This document shows positions 25,253 to 35,357 of a stretch of DNA of 64,000 nt, piece by piece (positions within the stretch are counted from its first letter, which is position 1; every line of letters starts with the position of its first letter). The notes beneath the pieces are model-generated. The model did no database searches. It was given only the letters and a program-made list of their open reading frames with translations, and was not told the DNA's origin. The position numbers were made by a program, and so were the translations under genes. The DNA comes from Asterochloris sp. CNOR1 (lineage: Eukaryota; Chlorophyta; Trebouxiophyceae; Trebouxiales; Trebouxiaceae), in NCBI GenBank assembly GCA_963969365.1, contig OZ017753.1:2170001-2234000 (forward strand). Reading direction: 5' to 3'.

Positions 25253-28200
25253 GGCAAAGTGAACCCCGATGCACCGCTCCTGCGATTGTACATCAGGACA
25301 GGTGAGTGCCATCCTTGAGCATGACTGCATGCAGCGACTGCGGCACAACCAGTCTGTGCAGATGCAGAGGGTTGGCTTATTTTTGAGGCTGGGCCATGGT
25401 GATGACATGCACTGCCATTCAGCTGCAGGGATTGACAATAGCAGGCCGCAGCCCGCGGAGGCTACGCGCACAGTAACATGGCACCCCTTAGAGCAGTTCT
25501 TTGCCCTGGCCGGGCAGGAGGCTGGGAACATGTTGGAGCCCTTTGTGCAGCCCCTTGCAGAGTGGCTGGAAAAGTGAGAGCCTGCCTTGTGATATTGCTT
25601 GTACTCAGCTCTACAAGTAGCAGAGAGGCCGGAATTGCAGCCTGCCGGGCTGCATTGTGCCACTGTTGGGGCCCCTGCTGGACATGCTAGGGCCTGCGGG
25701 TGCTCTACAGACATGCAACAAAGGTGTTGAAGGCAGCACTGGTGCTCAAGGTGCAGACTTTGTGGTTGATATGTGAGCTCTGCTGATTGCGGGAGGCCCT
25801 TCCCTCGCAATGCCTGCCCCTTGCCAGTCAGCCCAAGTGAATGTGCCTCTTGGATACGTTAAAGCAGATACTGTACCTGACGCTGTGAATTGACGTCAGC
25901 TTGCATGCGCAGAACGCAGACTGACTGGCCCTTTCAAGGCTCTGCTCCCTGGAGCTGCCTGATCCTTGCCTGCCAGCCGGTCTGCTTGTCTGTCTCAGGG
26001 GCTGCAGGGAGGCGCTGTTGCCAGATGCAGTGTCCTGCCTGCAGCCAGCTGCCTGCATCTTGCGGCTATGCCAGTGCATAAACACTGCTTCTACTACCAT
26101 CTGGCTGTTTTTAACTCTGCCATCTCACTGCCCTCTGCAGCCATGCATTGCCTTCAGAATCCTCAAAATATTTTGCTCAAGCTGTCAGATTCTCCAGCGT
26201 CGTGCCTGTCAGCATCCTAGGCTGTGCCATGCATGATGGTGCTTGATCTTACTGATCTCATTGCCGCCGGATGTACAGATCTGCTTTCATGCTCATGACC
26301 AGCATCTGCCTGTGCATTCAGCATTCACCTGGCTGGCCGTTGTCAGATCTGTAGTCCTCTGTGCAGCCGCTTCTCGTCATTGTTGCCAGTCCCCAGCATG
26401 AACTGCAGCCACAGCGCGGCCTGCTTTTCACTCTGTTGCAGATGCCTGACCCCCCCACTTACCCTGCAGCCACTTCTCAGAGTGTGGCTTCACGCCACTT
26501 CCCAACATGAAGTGGAGCCAGCTGCGCAACATACTGATCTGGACGAAGAGCACTTGGCAGGGGCCTGCCCCCAAGCAAGTGCTGACAGCCTACTGCTCGC
26601 TGAGCAAGGTTCGCCGCTCAGAGGCTGCTCTCTGGTTACAATGCGGACATGGGCACTGTGATGCGTAGCTGCAGCGTCATTGTTGTGCCCACTGCTGAAG
26701 CCTACTTAGCCGTGAGTTGTGCAGCCTGGCTGGCTATCGGGCAGCAGCAGCTGCATTTCCTGGCCTTGGACGCCAGGGGAGCAGCTCTTCTGGCCGGCAT
26801 CTCTGGTGCCATGCAGCACGGGCTACTTGCTGTGCCTCTGTCTGCAAGATATTCATCATAGCTACCCCTACTTAGAGGTTTCACTATGTGGTCAGCGCCA
26901 CAGGCACCTCAGCTGGTGTTTGAGTGTCAGACGGTTGTTGCTTCAGACAGGCCTGCATCCTAAGCAGACCCACGATGCTTGCTGCTGTTGGCATTCCATT
27001 ATTCAAGACCATGCTCACTCACAAGTGAGATGCTGCCCACCAGTGAAGGTAGCCTGCTGTCAGGCAGGCCAATGCGCTCTGGCCCACAAGATGTCCCCAA
27101 CTGCCAGCCTGTGGCTGGTGGTGCATCCTTGTGTGCCAGACTGCATGCCCCAGTAGAAGTCTTACAAACAGGGACTGAGCGCCTGTCCCCTTGCCCTGCT
27201 GGACAGCTCCCAGCGGCCTGCTATGAGCTGTTTGAGCAGCCAGGGTCGTGCTACCGAGGCGTGTGTGTCCTGCCCTGGCTGGGCGTGCAGATCTCCCCAG
27301 GTGTGCACCCTGTGGTTGTGACCAGTCCTGAGAATGTGACAAGTGGTCAATGGGTACTTGGTACACCAGCTTGGATTTGGCAACATGTTGCACGTGCTGT
27401 GGAATGGCTTCAGCTTCTGCTGCATGATGGCTTGGGCTGTACCCTGTCACAGGCTGTGATCAGCTGCATTGTTTGCAGCTGGGCACAGCCTGCCACTGCA
27501 GCTGAGCATACTGTTCTGCGCCGCTTGATGCCGTCTGCGCATGCTTGGTGGATGACAGCTCTTATTAGCCTGAGGCTTATAGCTCCTGGTACACCTAGTT
27601 GTTGTCTTCATCTGCGCAGCTTTGCTTGCCCCGCTCCCCATGCCTGCAGTCTCCTGAGTGTCTTGCGGCATGCTCTCTGCCTGTGCTTATATGCCCGATT
27701 CTCAATCCCCTATGCTTCTCTTGAGCCTGCAGAGGTCTTTGCTTCTGTGCTGCTGCCATGCATATCATCCCAGTCTCATCCTGCACCCTTCATGCTCCAT
27801 CTGCAGCCATCTGCGTCCTGGTGTCCCCTTCCCCCCCACCATGCAGCCCGGTCCTGCAATCCCTTCTGAGCCCACAGTCTGCCTCCTGCAGTGGCCTGCT
27901 ATGAGTCTGACCAGGAGGCAGAGCAGAACGCTGCCTTGCACGCCATCCTGCTGGTGGAGGGTGCTCTGAACAGGAACAGCCCCCAAGCAGTCATCACGTA
28001 TGTCGGGTTTGACCCCCTGCGCTCAGGGGGCCTCATGTCGCTGGCAGAGGCGCAGCAGTTGGTGGAGGGACGCCACCTGCGGGTGCAGCAGCAAATGGTG
28101 AGCCCTCAGTTGCAGATGGCAGGCCAGCAATTGAGCATTGCATGCACCTGTCATTTGCGGCACAGCAGTGGGTAGAGAGGCACCATCTGTCGGTGCAGCA

Positions 28201-30232
28201 CCAAATGGTTTGCCCTGGGCTGGCGGGTGGGAGTGTACAGTGGTGCCGTTCCTTTGTATTTTGAGCAGCAAGATGTGGAGCTGTGAGGTCCATTTGGGCA
28301 GCACACATGTCTGACACTTGTGGGTGGTGCCCAGCAGCCAGTCAGATTGCCACTGGTGGGTGCAGCAGATGGTCAACCTTGGGCTGTGATGACGATGCAG
28401 CACCTGCACGGGGGGTGCATGGACAGATAGCATCGGATTGTTGCCTGGGCAGCAGATCATGAGTCTGGTTCTGCCAGTGTGAATGCAGCGAGGGTGCCTG
28501 GCAGAAGTCATGCATCTGAGCAGCAGCAGTGAAGGTCTGTCACCCCAGCATGTGGGGAGTATCAGGCTGCGGTGGTCTGCTGAGTCTTGCCTTCAGGCAA
28601 CCCTCAGAGCTGACATATGCTGAGAGTGGAGGCTGGAGGCAACTAGCCCTGTGCTGCATTGGGTATGGCAGTCAGTGCATGGATCCCACACAAACAAGTA
28701 CAAGTGGTGGAGTGCCCCACCTGGGATGCTTAGAAGAGGAGTACCAGGGCACAGGCGGGTATGGGGAGCAGCACAGATCTTTGACCTCGCGACAGCACGC
28801 AGCATGGAGCACCACTCACGCTGGCTGTCTGGGGGACTCCAGGCTCCTCTATCTGCCCGAGGTGGTGCTGGAATGGAAGTGGTCACCGGAGTGCGCTGCC
28901 TGGCATTGTCAATTTTCTCCTGCCATTCAGCAGTGGCACAAGAAGGCTGAGCCCTGCTCACACTCTGCAGGACGCGCTGAGAGAGAGCTTTGAGGCAAAG
29001 CAGGCGGCACTGGAGGCGCATGACAAGATGCTCACCTTCCAAAAGGTGTGAGCACGCGCCCCCCTCTCAGCGGCTGGCAGTACCTGTTGAGTGCTGGCCC
29101 CAAGGAGTTTTGTGCATTCTCCTTGGCTGCACATTGCAGGCTTGAACCGCCAGTGTGTTGGCATTGGATGCCTTTCCTGAGCTGCATTCGCAGCACCTGG
29201 CTGGACAACAACCTGAGTTTGGCTTGCGCCCTGGCCGTGGGGGGCAGTCTGCCAGTGAGCTCATGGCATGATTGACGCTTGCAGGCCAAGCTCCAGGAAG
29301 CCGGCGCACATGCTGAAAGGTAATTGGCAATCTAGGCATATTGATGTTCAGCATGTCCCTGCAGGCCAAGCTCTTAGAAGGCGGCACCAAGGCTGAACAG
29401 GTCATTGGCAGACTGTCTGCCAGCCTGTCCTCCCAGACTCGGCAGAGAAATGCCAAGCGGAAGCGCCCAGAGAGCTCCAACGGCCTGCCTCCTGCCAAGC
29501 TGGCTGCGTCTGACAGGAATGCCATCCAGGTAGGTGGGGCTTTGCTTGTCTGAGCAGGGTTGGCATGGGCAATGACCTGCCCCCTTTCAAGCGGGCTGTG
29601 CTTCAGATGCAGTGATTGGGGCACTTGAGCTCAACTGCCCCAGCCTTGTGTTACCATGTTGATGCTGAGCTGGCTGCTTGCGTTGCTTGTCTCCATTGCG
29701 GTGGCAGCCACCTGCGTGGTCTGGTGTGCTCTGCTGTCTTTGAGCACTGCAGTCAAGGCATTGGTGGCAGCCATGCAACTTGCATACTGCCCAGTTTCAG
29801 CTTGGGGATAACATCCTGCAGAACTGCTTTGCCCTCTTCCCTGCTCTCTCACCTGACATGGTGGGTCTGCACGGATGTTTAGCAAAACGAGTTGGGCTTG
29901 CCTGGTCTGCAATGCTGAAGGAGATGTGTGACACCCAAGAGCTACATCTCTTCTGGCTCCAACCTGTGCACTTGCCTGGTCTGCAGGTCCTCAAGGAGAT
30001 GTGTGACAAGCACAAATGGGAGATGCCCGACTACCAGTTTATGGCCGTCGCTGGGGGAGCAGCAGGGCAGCGGGCCCACATTTGCCACCTGCACCTGCCA
30101 GATGCAGGGCTTCTGGATGTTGCCTCCCCTGCCTGCTCAAGCCAGAAGTCTGCCAAGAGCGCGGCTGCCAGCCTGGCACTAACCCTGATACAAAAGAATA
30201 AGGATGCTGCAGCGGCTTCAATGACGGACTGA
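25253..30232 (+). CDS. HEN1-related dsRNA-binding protein (N-terminus unresolved; no methyltransferase seen)
   Basis: Supported exons are 25253-25301 and 25429-25573, which join in phase, and one near 26457-26608 containing TKSTWQGPAPKQVL. That segment resembles the TKSNWRGPLPxxIL signature before the second dsRBD of HEN1 small-RNA methyltransferases. Exon 27892-28097 has YESDQEAEQNAALHAILL, the last helix of a dsRBD. Exons 28971-29045 and 29365-29529 give a coiled coil and a Lys/Arg-rich linker, and 29987-30232 encodes a complete C-terminal dsRBD (LKEMCDKHKWEMPDY ... HICHLHLPD ... SAKSAAASLALTLI). A role in small-RNA binding is inferred. I could not find the HEN1 methyltransferase motifs, so this may be a paralogue rather than an active enzyme. 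Exons between 25574 and 27891 are incomplete. Confidence 0.5.
28155..28390 (+). repeat. Two decayed tandem copies of the 3' edge of exon 27892-28097
   Basis: The exon ends with 'GGTGCAGCAGCAAATG' plus donor GTGAGC. Copies appear near 28191 (CGGTGCAGCACCAAATGGTT) and near 28354 (GGGTGCAGCAGATGGTCA). Upstream, 'GGGTAGAGAGGCACCATCTG' near 28170 matches the exon's 'GGTGGAGGGACGCCACCTGC' near 28060. The copies have lost a usable donor. Confidence 0.65.
29285..29335 (+). repeat. Decayed copy of exon 29365-29529 (pseudo-exon AKLQEAG)
   Basis: The copy keeps the TTGCAG acceptor and starts GCCAAGCTCCAGGAAGC against GCCAAGCTCTTAGAAGG in the true exon. It then reads GCTGAAAGGTAATTGGCA against GCTGAACAGGTCATTGGC. 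A GTAATT donor would end it in phase 2, which is incompatible with both flanking exons (phase 0), so including it would shift the frame. Confidence 0.7.
29905..29937 (+). repeat. Decayed copy of the start of the last dsRBD exon
   Basis: 'TGCCTGGTCTGCA' followed by 'ATGCTGAAGGAGATGTGTGA' at 29905-29936 mirrors 'TGCCTGGTCTGCA' followed by 'GGTCCTCAAGGAGATGTGTG' at 29974-30006. In the copy the acceptor AG has become AA, so the real exon is the downstream one. Confidence 0.75.
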
Positions 30233-31436
30233 TATGCCCCTGCGCCCACTTGAAGCAGGCAGCCCTGACGACAGTGTGACCTTCCAGAAACAACACCAGC
30301 TTGAGCATTGACCGTAGTGCTGGGCTGCACTGTGTCTGACACAGCCTCAGAGCATTGTTGACAAGGGCTTTCTAAACTTGAGGAAGTGGACTCTCAGTCG
30401 CCTTGTTTACATGTGCACTGTAGGTTTTGGCAGGCAAACTTGTGTGCTGCATCCGGCCTGAAAGTTGCTTGCCTTTCCGCCAAGTCTGAGACTGAGTTTA
30501 TGAGGCTGAGCCAAGCTGCTCAATTGTAGCCAGTGTTACTGAAGACTGCTGCTTGTACAACAGAGGCTTGCCAGATAGTTAAAGATATCACTTGACCGGG
30601 GGGCTGGCTTCAGCAGCATGTTTCGACGAGGCAATGAGCCTGCAGCCTCTTGACTGCATCCAGTAGTCCCTCAACTTCTTGTGAGGTGCATCAAAGATCC
30701 TGGTCAGCCAGGGCGGGCTGATTCTGCTCATTGCTTTATTCGGAGCTTATTGTGGAGCATGCCCGCCTTTCTGATCTTTATGAACATGAATGCACTGTCA
30801 TTGGACGCCTCCCAAACAATGTACCTCACGCTGCCTGCCAAGTACTTGCACAGGCAATCTGAATGCTCCACAGGTGCTGCTGGGCAAATCAGGAAATTGC
30901 TTCATGCTTTTGCACGAGAAATGTGCTCCCACCAGCCATACTTTGCCTTGTAGTGACCACTCATCGTGGTTGTCAGATGGCCGTGCACAGGCAGAAGACT
31001 AAGTGAAGTGGACTGTTGGCCGGCCACAACTCTGTGGCCAACTACACCTAGATAGCCGATGCCAGGACAGATGGGATCACCTTCCTTGCAAGGGCTCTAT
31101 GTGCTTGGGTCTTGAGGCTCCCATGGCTCCTCTTTCTTGACACAGTGCTCCCACATCAGAAGCTTGCCATAGTCAGGCCCTTGCCATGCTGGATCAAGCC
31201 CCGCTTGGAGAAGAAAGGCATGAAAGGGGGGGCCCCAGGAAACACAAAGACCACTGGCACCGGACTCGCCACCCCCATAGCCCTTGAATACTGCATGCTT
31301 CTCCATGAAAGCACGTTTGCAACCCCCCAGGACTGCAGGCATTGGCATTCAAACTCTTGGCAGGAGCACTCAATAGGCATGGAATGGTGCACTGCCATGT
31401 GCCTTACTGACTGAGAGACCTCTCTTTTCTGCTCAG
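30233..31436 (+). other. Region between HEN1-related and SEC14-like genes
   Basis: This 1.2 kb should contain the 3' region of the upstream gene and the first exon or exons of the SEC14-like gene. A plausible short ATG exon ending in phase 0 must lie here, but I could not choose among candidates. No other gene or repeat is evident. Confidence 0.4.
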
Positions 31437-34400
31437 AAAGCAGCAACTCAGAAGACAGAAGCCCCCTTTGCAGAAACATCGCTGATGCACCAAGGCAATG
31501 CTACTGCCCCATATGAGTCTGTGCACTCTCCTGCTGTTGAGCATGCTGAGGTCTACGTAAGGATTATGGAAACTACTAATCATGACTCTGATGTCGGTCA
31601 AGGCCATAAATTGGGGCCTGTTGTCAACTACACACCATTGAAGGATCTCCATCATGACCCTGTTGGTCTAGGCACCCTGAAAGCCTGCTGAATGCACACC
31701 TTGTGTACTTCCACAATGGTTTCTTGTTGAGTGCACACAGAGCATGGCTGTCCCCACACAGGAACATGTGGCCCGATTAAAAGCAAGCTTGTCAGAATGC
31801 TTACTCGCAGAGGATGCTCTCTGTGATGCTTATCTTTCAGATACCATTTTGAAGAAGTTTCTTACTGCAAGGTGAAGGGCTACAGCTGATGCTGCCAGCA
31901 CAAAGCTGATGCAAGGGGCCTGCATGAAATCAACCCGTGATGCAAGGGCGCATGCAGGGGTTGCAACGGTGAGAGGGCACAGTCCATGCTGGAGGACACG
32001 CTGAGGTGGCGACAGGAGGCCCGCCCTGAGTGCGTTCAGTGGGATGACATTCAATTCATGGCAGGTCAGCCTGTGTGTGTGAACGCTGTGGCAGCAGGTC
32101 CCTGTGCGCCTGTGTGTTTTCCCATCAGCATCAATGGCTTCCATGCAGATCACAGGGCGGGTCAGAGGCACATCAGGGCAGCCTGACCCCTTCCTGCCCC
32201 AGTCTAGTGCCCCGCTGGCTGCAGAGACTGGGAGGATGGAGATCCTCCAGAGGCACCAGACGGACCGGCACAACAGGTGCGCCTGCCCGCCGACCCCGAC
32301 GGCTCGGCCTGCTGATGCAGCTTGCGGCAGCACACCAATCAGCGGCATGACGTCAGCTGGCCCCGTGCAGGCCGGTGGTGCTGCTGCGCCTGCGGGAGAG
32401 GATGGTGGAGGCCAAGCCTGAGGAGCAGATCAACTTTATTATATGGACGCTGGAGGCAGCTTCGAGGCTAGCAGCGCAGCAGCCTGGAGGTAAGCAATGA
32501 CCTAGCTGGGCAGCACTGCCACTGCAGCATCAGGAGGTGGTGTGCAGCAGCCTTGAGGTAGGAGGATTTGCCAGCAAAGGCACAGGCCCGCACTGGCTGC
32601 CTCCAGGCTCACAGCGCAGCAGCCTGTCCAGTCTCGAGGTAGGGGCTCACGCTGGCACGCCGTGCCAATGTCTAGCACAAGAAAGGGGAAACTCATCCTC
32701 AGCTTGCCCTCTAACAGCTTCAAGACGGGGTGCAGTCTACTCTCATAGCTGATGGCCCTCAGGCTGCAGTTGACTGGCAGGCCGCGCACTTGCAGGGCAC
32801 TCACACATACCGTCAAAGCTGCTGCTTGCCAGCATAGGGTTGCTGCTGGAGCTACAGCAGCTTGTCCAGGCTGATGAGCAACTAGAGGCCGCCATCAGTA
32901 AGCTGAGGCTGCACATGCACAGCGACAGTTCCCGTGCTAAGGCGGCAGTGGCCACCACCAGAGCTACAGCCTGCACCAGGCTCTGTGCACTCTAGCCTGC
33001 AGCAGCGCTGGAATGGCACCGAGCTGCCCCAGATGGGTGCACATGCAAAGGTCACATGCTGCTCCGCAGGGGATGGGCAAGTCTCCCTGCTGGTTGAGAT
33101 GGACGGCTACTCATCGAGCAACAGCCCTCCATTCTCAGTAACCAGGCAGTGCATCATCATTGCTCAGGTGAGGCCACTGACACCTGCATCTGGCTGGGCA
33201 CCTTCTTCAACCCTCTCTGCGGTGACTATGTCTACTGAGCATGCTGTGTGCAGTTCCCGCCTGGTGTGCAGTGGGCAGACTCACCGCAGCGTGCGCGCGC
33301 GCACCTTGTTGGTGGCCACTCCTGAGGAGTAGCATTGCTTTTGCGGTGTGTGCTGCAGCTACTCCACTGAGGCACTTCCTATGCACAGACCTGCTTTTCA
33401 GCAGTTGCTCAAGCCCTGACGACCAGCACTTGCTTTGCAGAACTACTACCCGGATCTGGTGGGCTCCATTGTCGTCATGACGCCTCCCTTCTCCTTCTGG
33501 CTGCTGTTCAAAGGTGTGCCATGCATTGGGCTCCCCGCCGATTGTGCTGCATAGTCAGCCGTCTGGGGCCATGCACAGCAACACCCTGCACTCATGGAGT
33601 GCCCTGCTCCCTTCCCTCAACAGCCGATGTGGTAAAGGGAATCTCGCTCAACAGGGTGTCGTGGCCATCGCATCCAGGCAGGCTGGCAGTGTGTTTGGAA
33701 AGGGCTTCCACTCAGAGAAGTGAGCTGGTGAGGTCACCTGGAATTTTGGCCTATCTTCCCAGCAGACAGGGGGACTTTCCCCTGTCAGGGGCCTGGTTTG
33801 ATTGGCCCCAGGGTTGCTGCTCAACAGCAGTCCAGGAGTGGCCCAGCATGCTGGGATGGATGCCTGAGGCGGTGCACACCGAGTGGGGCTGAGTCATTGC
33901 TGCCTCGACTGCTTGACAGCTTGCGCAGTTGTGCCGCCTTCCTGCGTAAATGATTACATAGGTCCAAGACCCCCTGATATGCTACACTACCCTGGCTCCC
34001 TTCCCTGACACACTGGTCCTGATGACAGAAAGGTCAAGAGCAGTAATTCAAGCTTCATGAGCAGTCACTCCCCCTGTGGCGCAGCCCTGTCCACCTTTCT
34101 TGCAGCTGAAACAATGCCAAGGCTCTTGTCCTTCTCCTGTGCCCTGGGCGTCTCTGCTGTGCAGCCCTTCCTGGCGGCCACAGAAGATGTCTGGGGCAGT
34201 CCTGCTTGGTCCTTAAGCTGGCATGCCCTGCTCTACTACCCTGTTCCCCTGTCTGACAGCTGAGATTGCTTCAATCAGGGCTGGATACATACCAGACCAT
34301 ATCAAGGGCAGCATGCTGACAAGGTACTTTTGTGTGCAGCCTTGTCCCCATTCTTGGCGGCTGAAACGCGCGTCAAGACTCGGTTCATCTCCCACGGCAG

Positions 34401-35007
34401 CGACTGCGTGAAGGAGACTGAGGACATCGTAGACAGCAGCCTTATTGCGCAGAGCTGCGGTGGGCAGCGACCTGACAGCTGTGACTTTGCCGGGTGAGTT
34501 GAGGTTGCAAGTGCATGCGGTCTCATGGGGCAGAGCTATAATGTTAGTGCCCAACAATTGAGACCTTTTTGGGTCATGCTGGGCTGCAGCTGCATGCTGG
34601 CAGAGCTCTGGCAGTCCTGGACGCCTGAGATGTTGCAGAGCAGCTCCAGGCTGCATCTGGGCCACAGGCAAAGCTTCTGCTACTTCAAAGCAGCAAAGCC
34701 AGGAGTGTACGTGGAGCGTCAGTTGCTGTGACAAAGCACCATGCAGAAGGTGGCTGTGGAAGATCAAGCTGCTTGTCCAAAACAGACTGCCATGCACATG
34801 CAAAAGCATGACAACAACCTGCAAGTCAGCTGGCCCAAACCTTCAAGTCGCTGCCTTGTACTGCACGACCCAGCACATTCCTGCAGGTACTGCCAGTGGG
34901 CTCAGGTGTTGGACGCTGAGCGTGCTGCTGCTGTTGAGGCTGCCCTCAACGGGGCCAACAAGGGCTCCCAGAGCTCAGTGCGCACTTCTCAAAGGATCAT
35001 CGACTGA
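31437..35007 (+). CDS. SEC14-like CRAL-TRIO domain lipid-transfer protein (first exon unresolved)
   Basis: Nine exons join in phase: 31437-31556, 31762-31871, 31958-32064, 32225-32276, 32371-32489, 33070-33167, 33441-33513, 34340-34493 and 34887-35007, giving 317 residues. The CRAL-TRIO N-terminal helical part is DTILKKFLTAR followed by QSMLEDTLRWRQEARPECV. The lipid-binding fold follows: RPVVLLRLRERM, VSLLVEMDGYSS, IIIAQNYYPDLVGSIVVMTP and ALSPFLAAETRVKTRFISHG. Such proteins move phosphoinositides or other lipids between membranes. The C-terminal exon is a short helix (QVLDAERAAAVEAAL) ending SQRIID. The first listed exon begins in phase 0 without an ATG at its edge, so a small 5' exon is missing from this model. 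No GOLD or transit domain is visible. Confidence 0.85.
32540..32640 (+). repeat. Decayed copies of the donor edge of SEC14-like exon 32371-32489
   Basis: The exon ends 'GCGCAGCAGCCTGGAG|GTAAGC'. Two further versions follow: 'GTGCAGCAGCCTTGAGGTAG' near 32539 and 'GCGCAGCAGCCTGTCCAGTC' then TCGAGGTAGG near 32616. Both retain a GTAGG donor-like word, so they could act as competing 5' splice sites. Confidence 0.55.
34080..34190 (+). repeat. Two decayed copies of the start of SEC14-like exon 34340-34493
   Basis: The true exon starts 'GCAG|CCTTGTCCCCATTCTTG' followed by 'GCGGCTGAAAC'. Upstream in the same intron are 'GCAGCCCTGTCCACCTTTCT' with 'TGCAGCTGAAAC' near 34081 and 'GCAGCCCTTCCTGGCGGCCA' near 34161. 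Both keep an AG acceptor and would start in the right phase, so they are candidate cryptic acceptors. Confidence 0.65.
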
Positions 35008-35357
35008 GGCTGAAACATGACCACCGTGGAGTGGTGGGCAGTGCAGGACTGGCAACTCATGTCAAGGGTTGACAGCATCCTCATGCAAGGGAGCACAGGA
35101 AACGAACTGACAACTGAAATATATTCTTCCAGCTTTCTCTCTTTTGATTAGACTGATTGCTGCATGCCTAGCTTACATCTACCCTACATCAGCTGCCAAG
35201 CCAGGGGACTTTAGACTGCACCAACTCAGACGCAGAAGCGGAGCCACGAGAATGAGATGTTGATGTGCCGCTTCCATGTCGAGCTGCACAGAGATTAACA
35301 CGGCATATGGTGGGAAGCCAGACAAAAATTGATTTGTGGGCGGGGGAAGACATCAGT
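35008..35357. other. Convergent 3' region between SEC14-like and TPR-PB1 genes
   Basis: A 350-bp stretch between two stop codons. A reverse-complement TGTAA (TTACA, around 35173) lies downstream of the TPR-PB1 stop and may be its polyadenylation signal. Nothing else is evident. Confidence 0.4.

Noticed and set aside
25253-30232. DMS3/SMCHD1-like or MORC-like identity
   Set aside because: The coiled coil suggested it, but no GHKL ATPase or SMC hinge motif was seen. The TKSTWQGPAP segment and two dsRBD-like ends fit a HEN1-related protein better.
33631-33720. Exon encoding ADVVKGISLNR after the SEC14-like exon 33441-33513
   Set aside because: It joins in phase but does not match the CRAL-TRIO fold, whereas the ALSPFLAAETRVK exon at 34340 does and also joins in phase.
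34080-34190. A real additional exon of the SEC14-like gene
   Set aside because: Although in phase at its start, the segment has no suitable donor that leads in frame to 34340, and it duplicates the start of that exon. Kept as a repeat or cryptic site instead.
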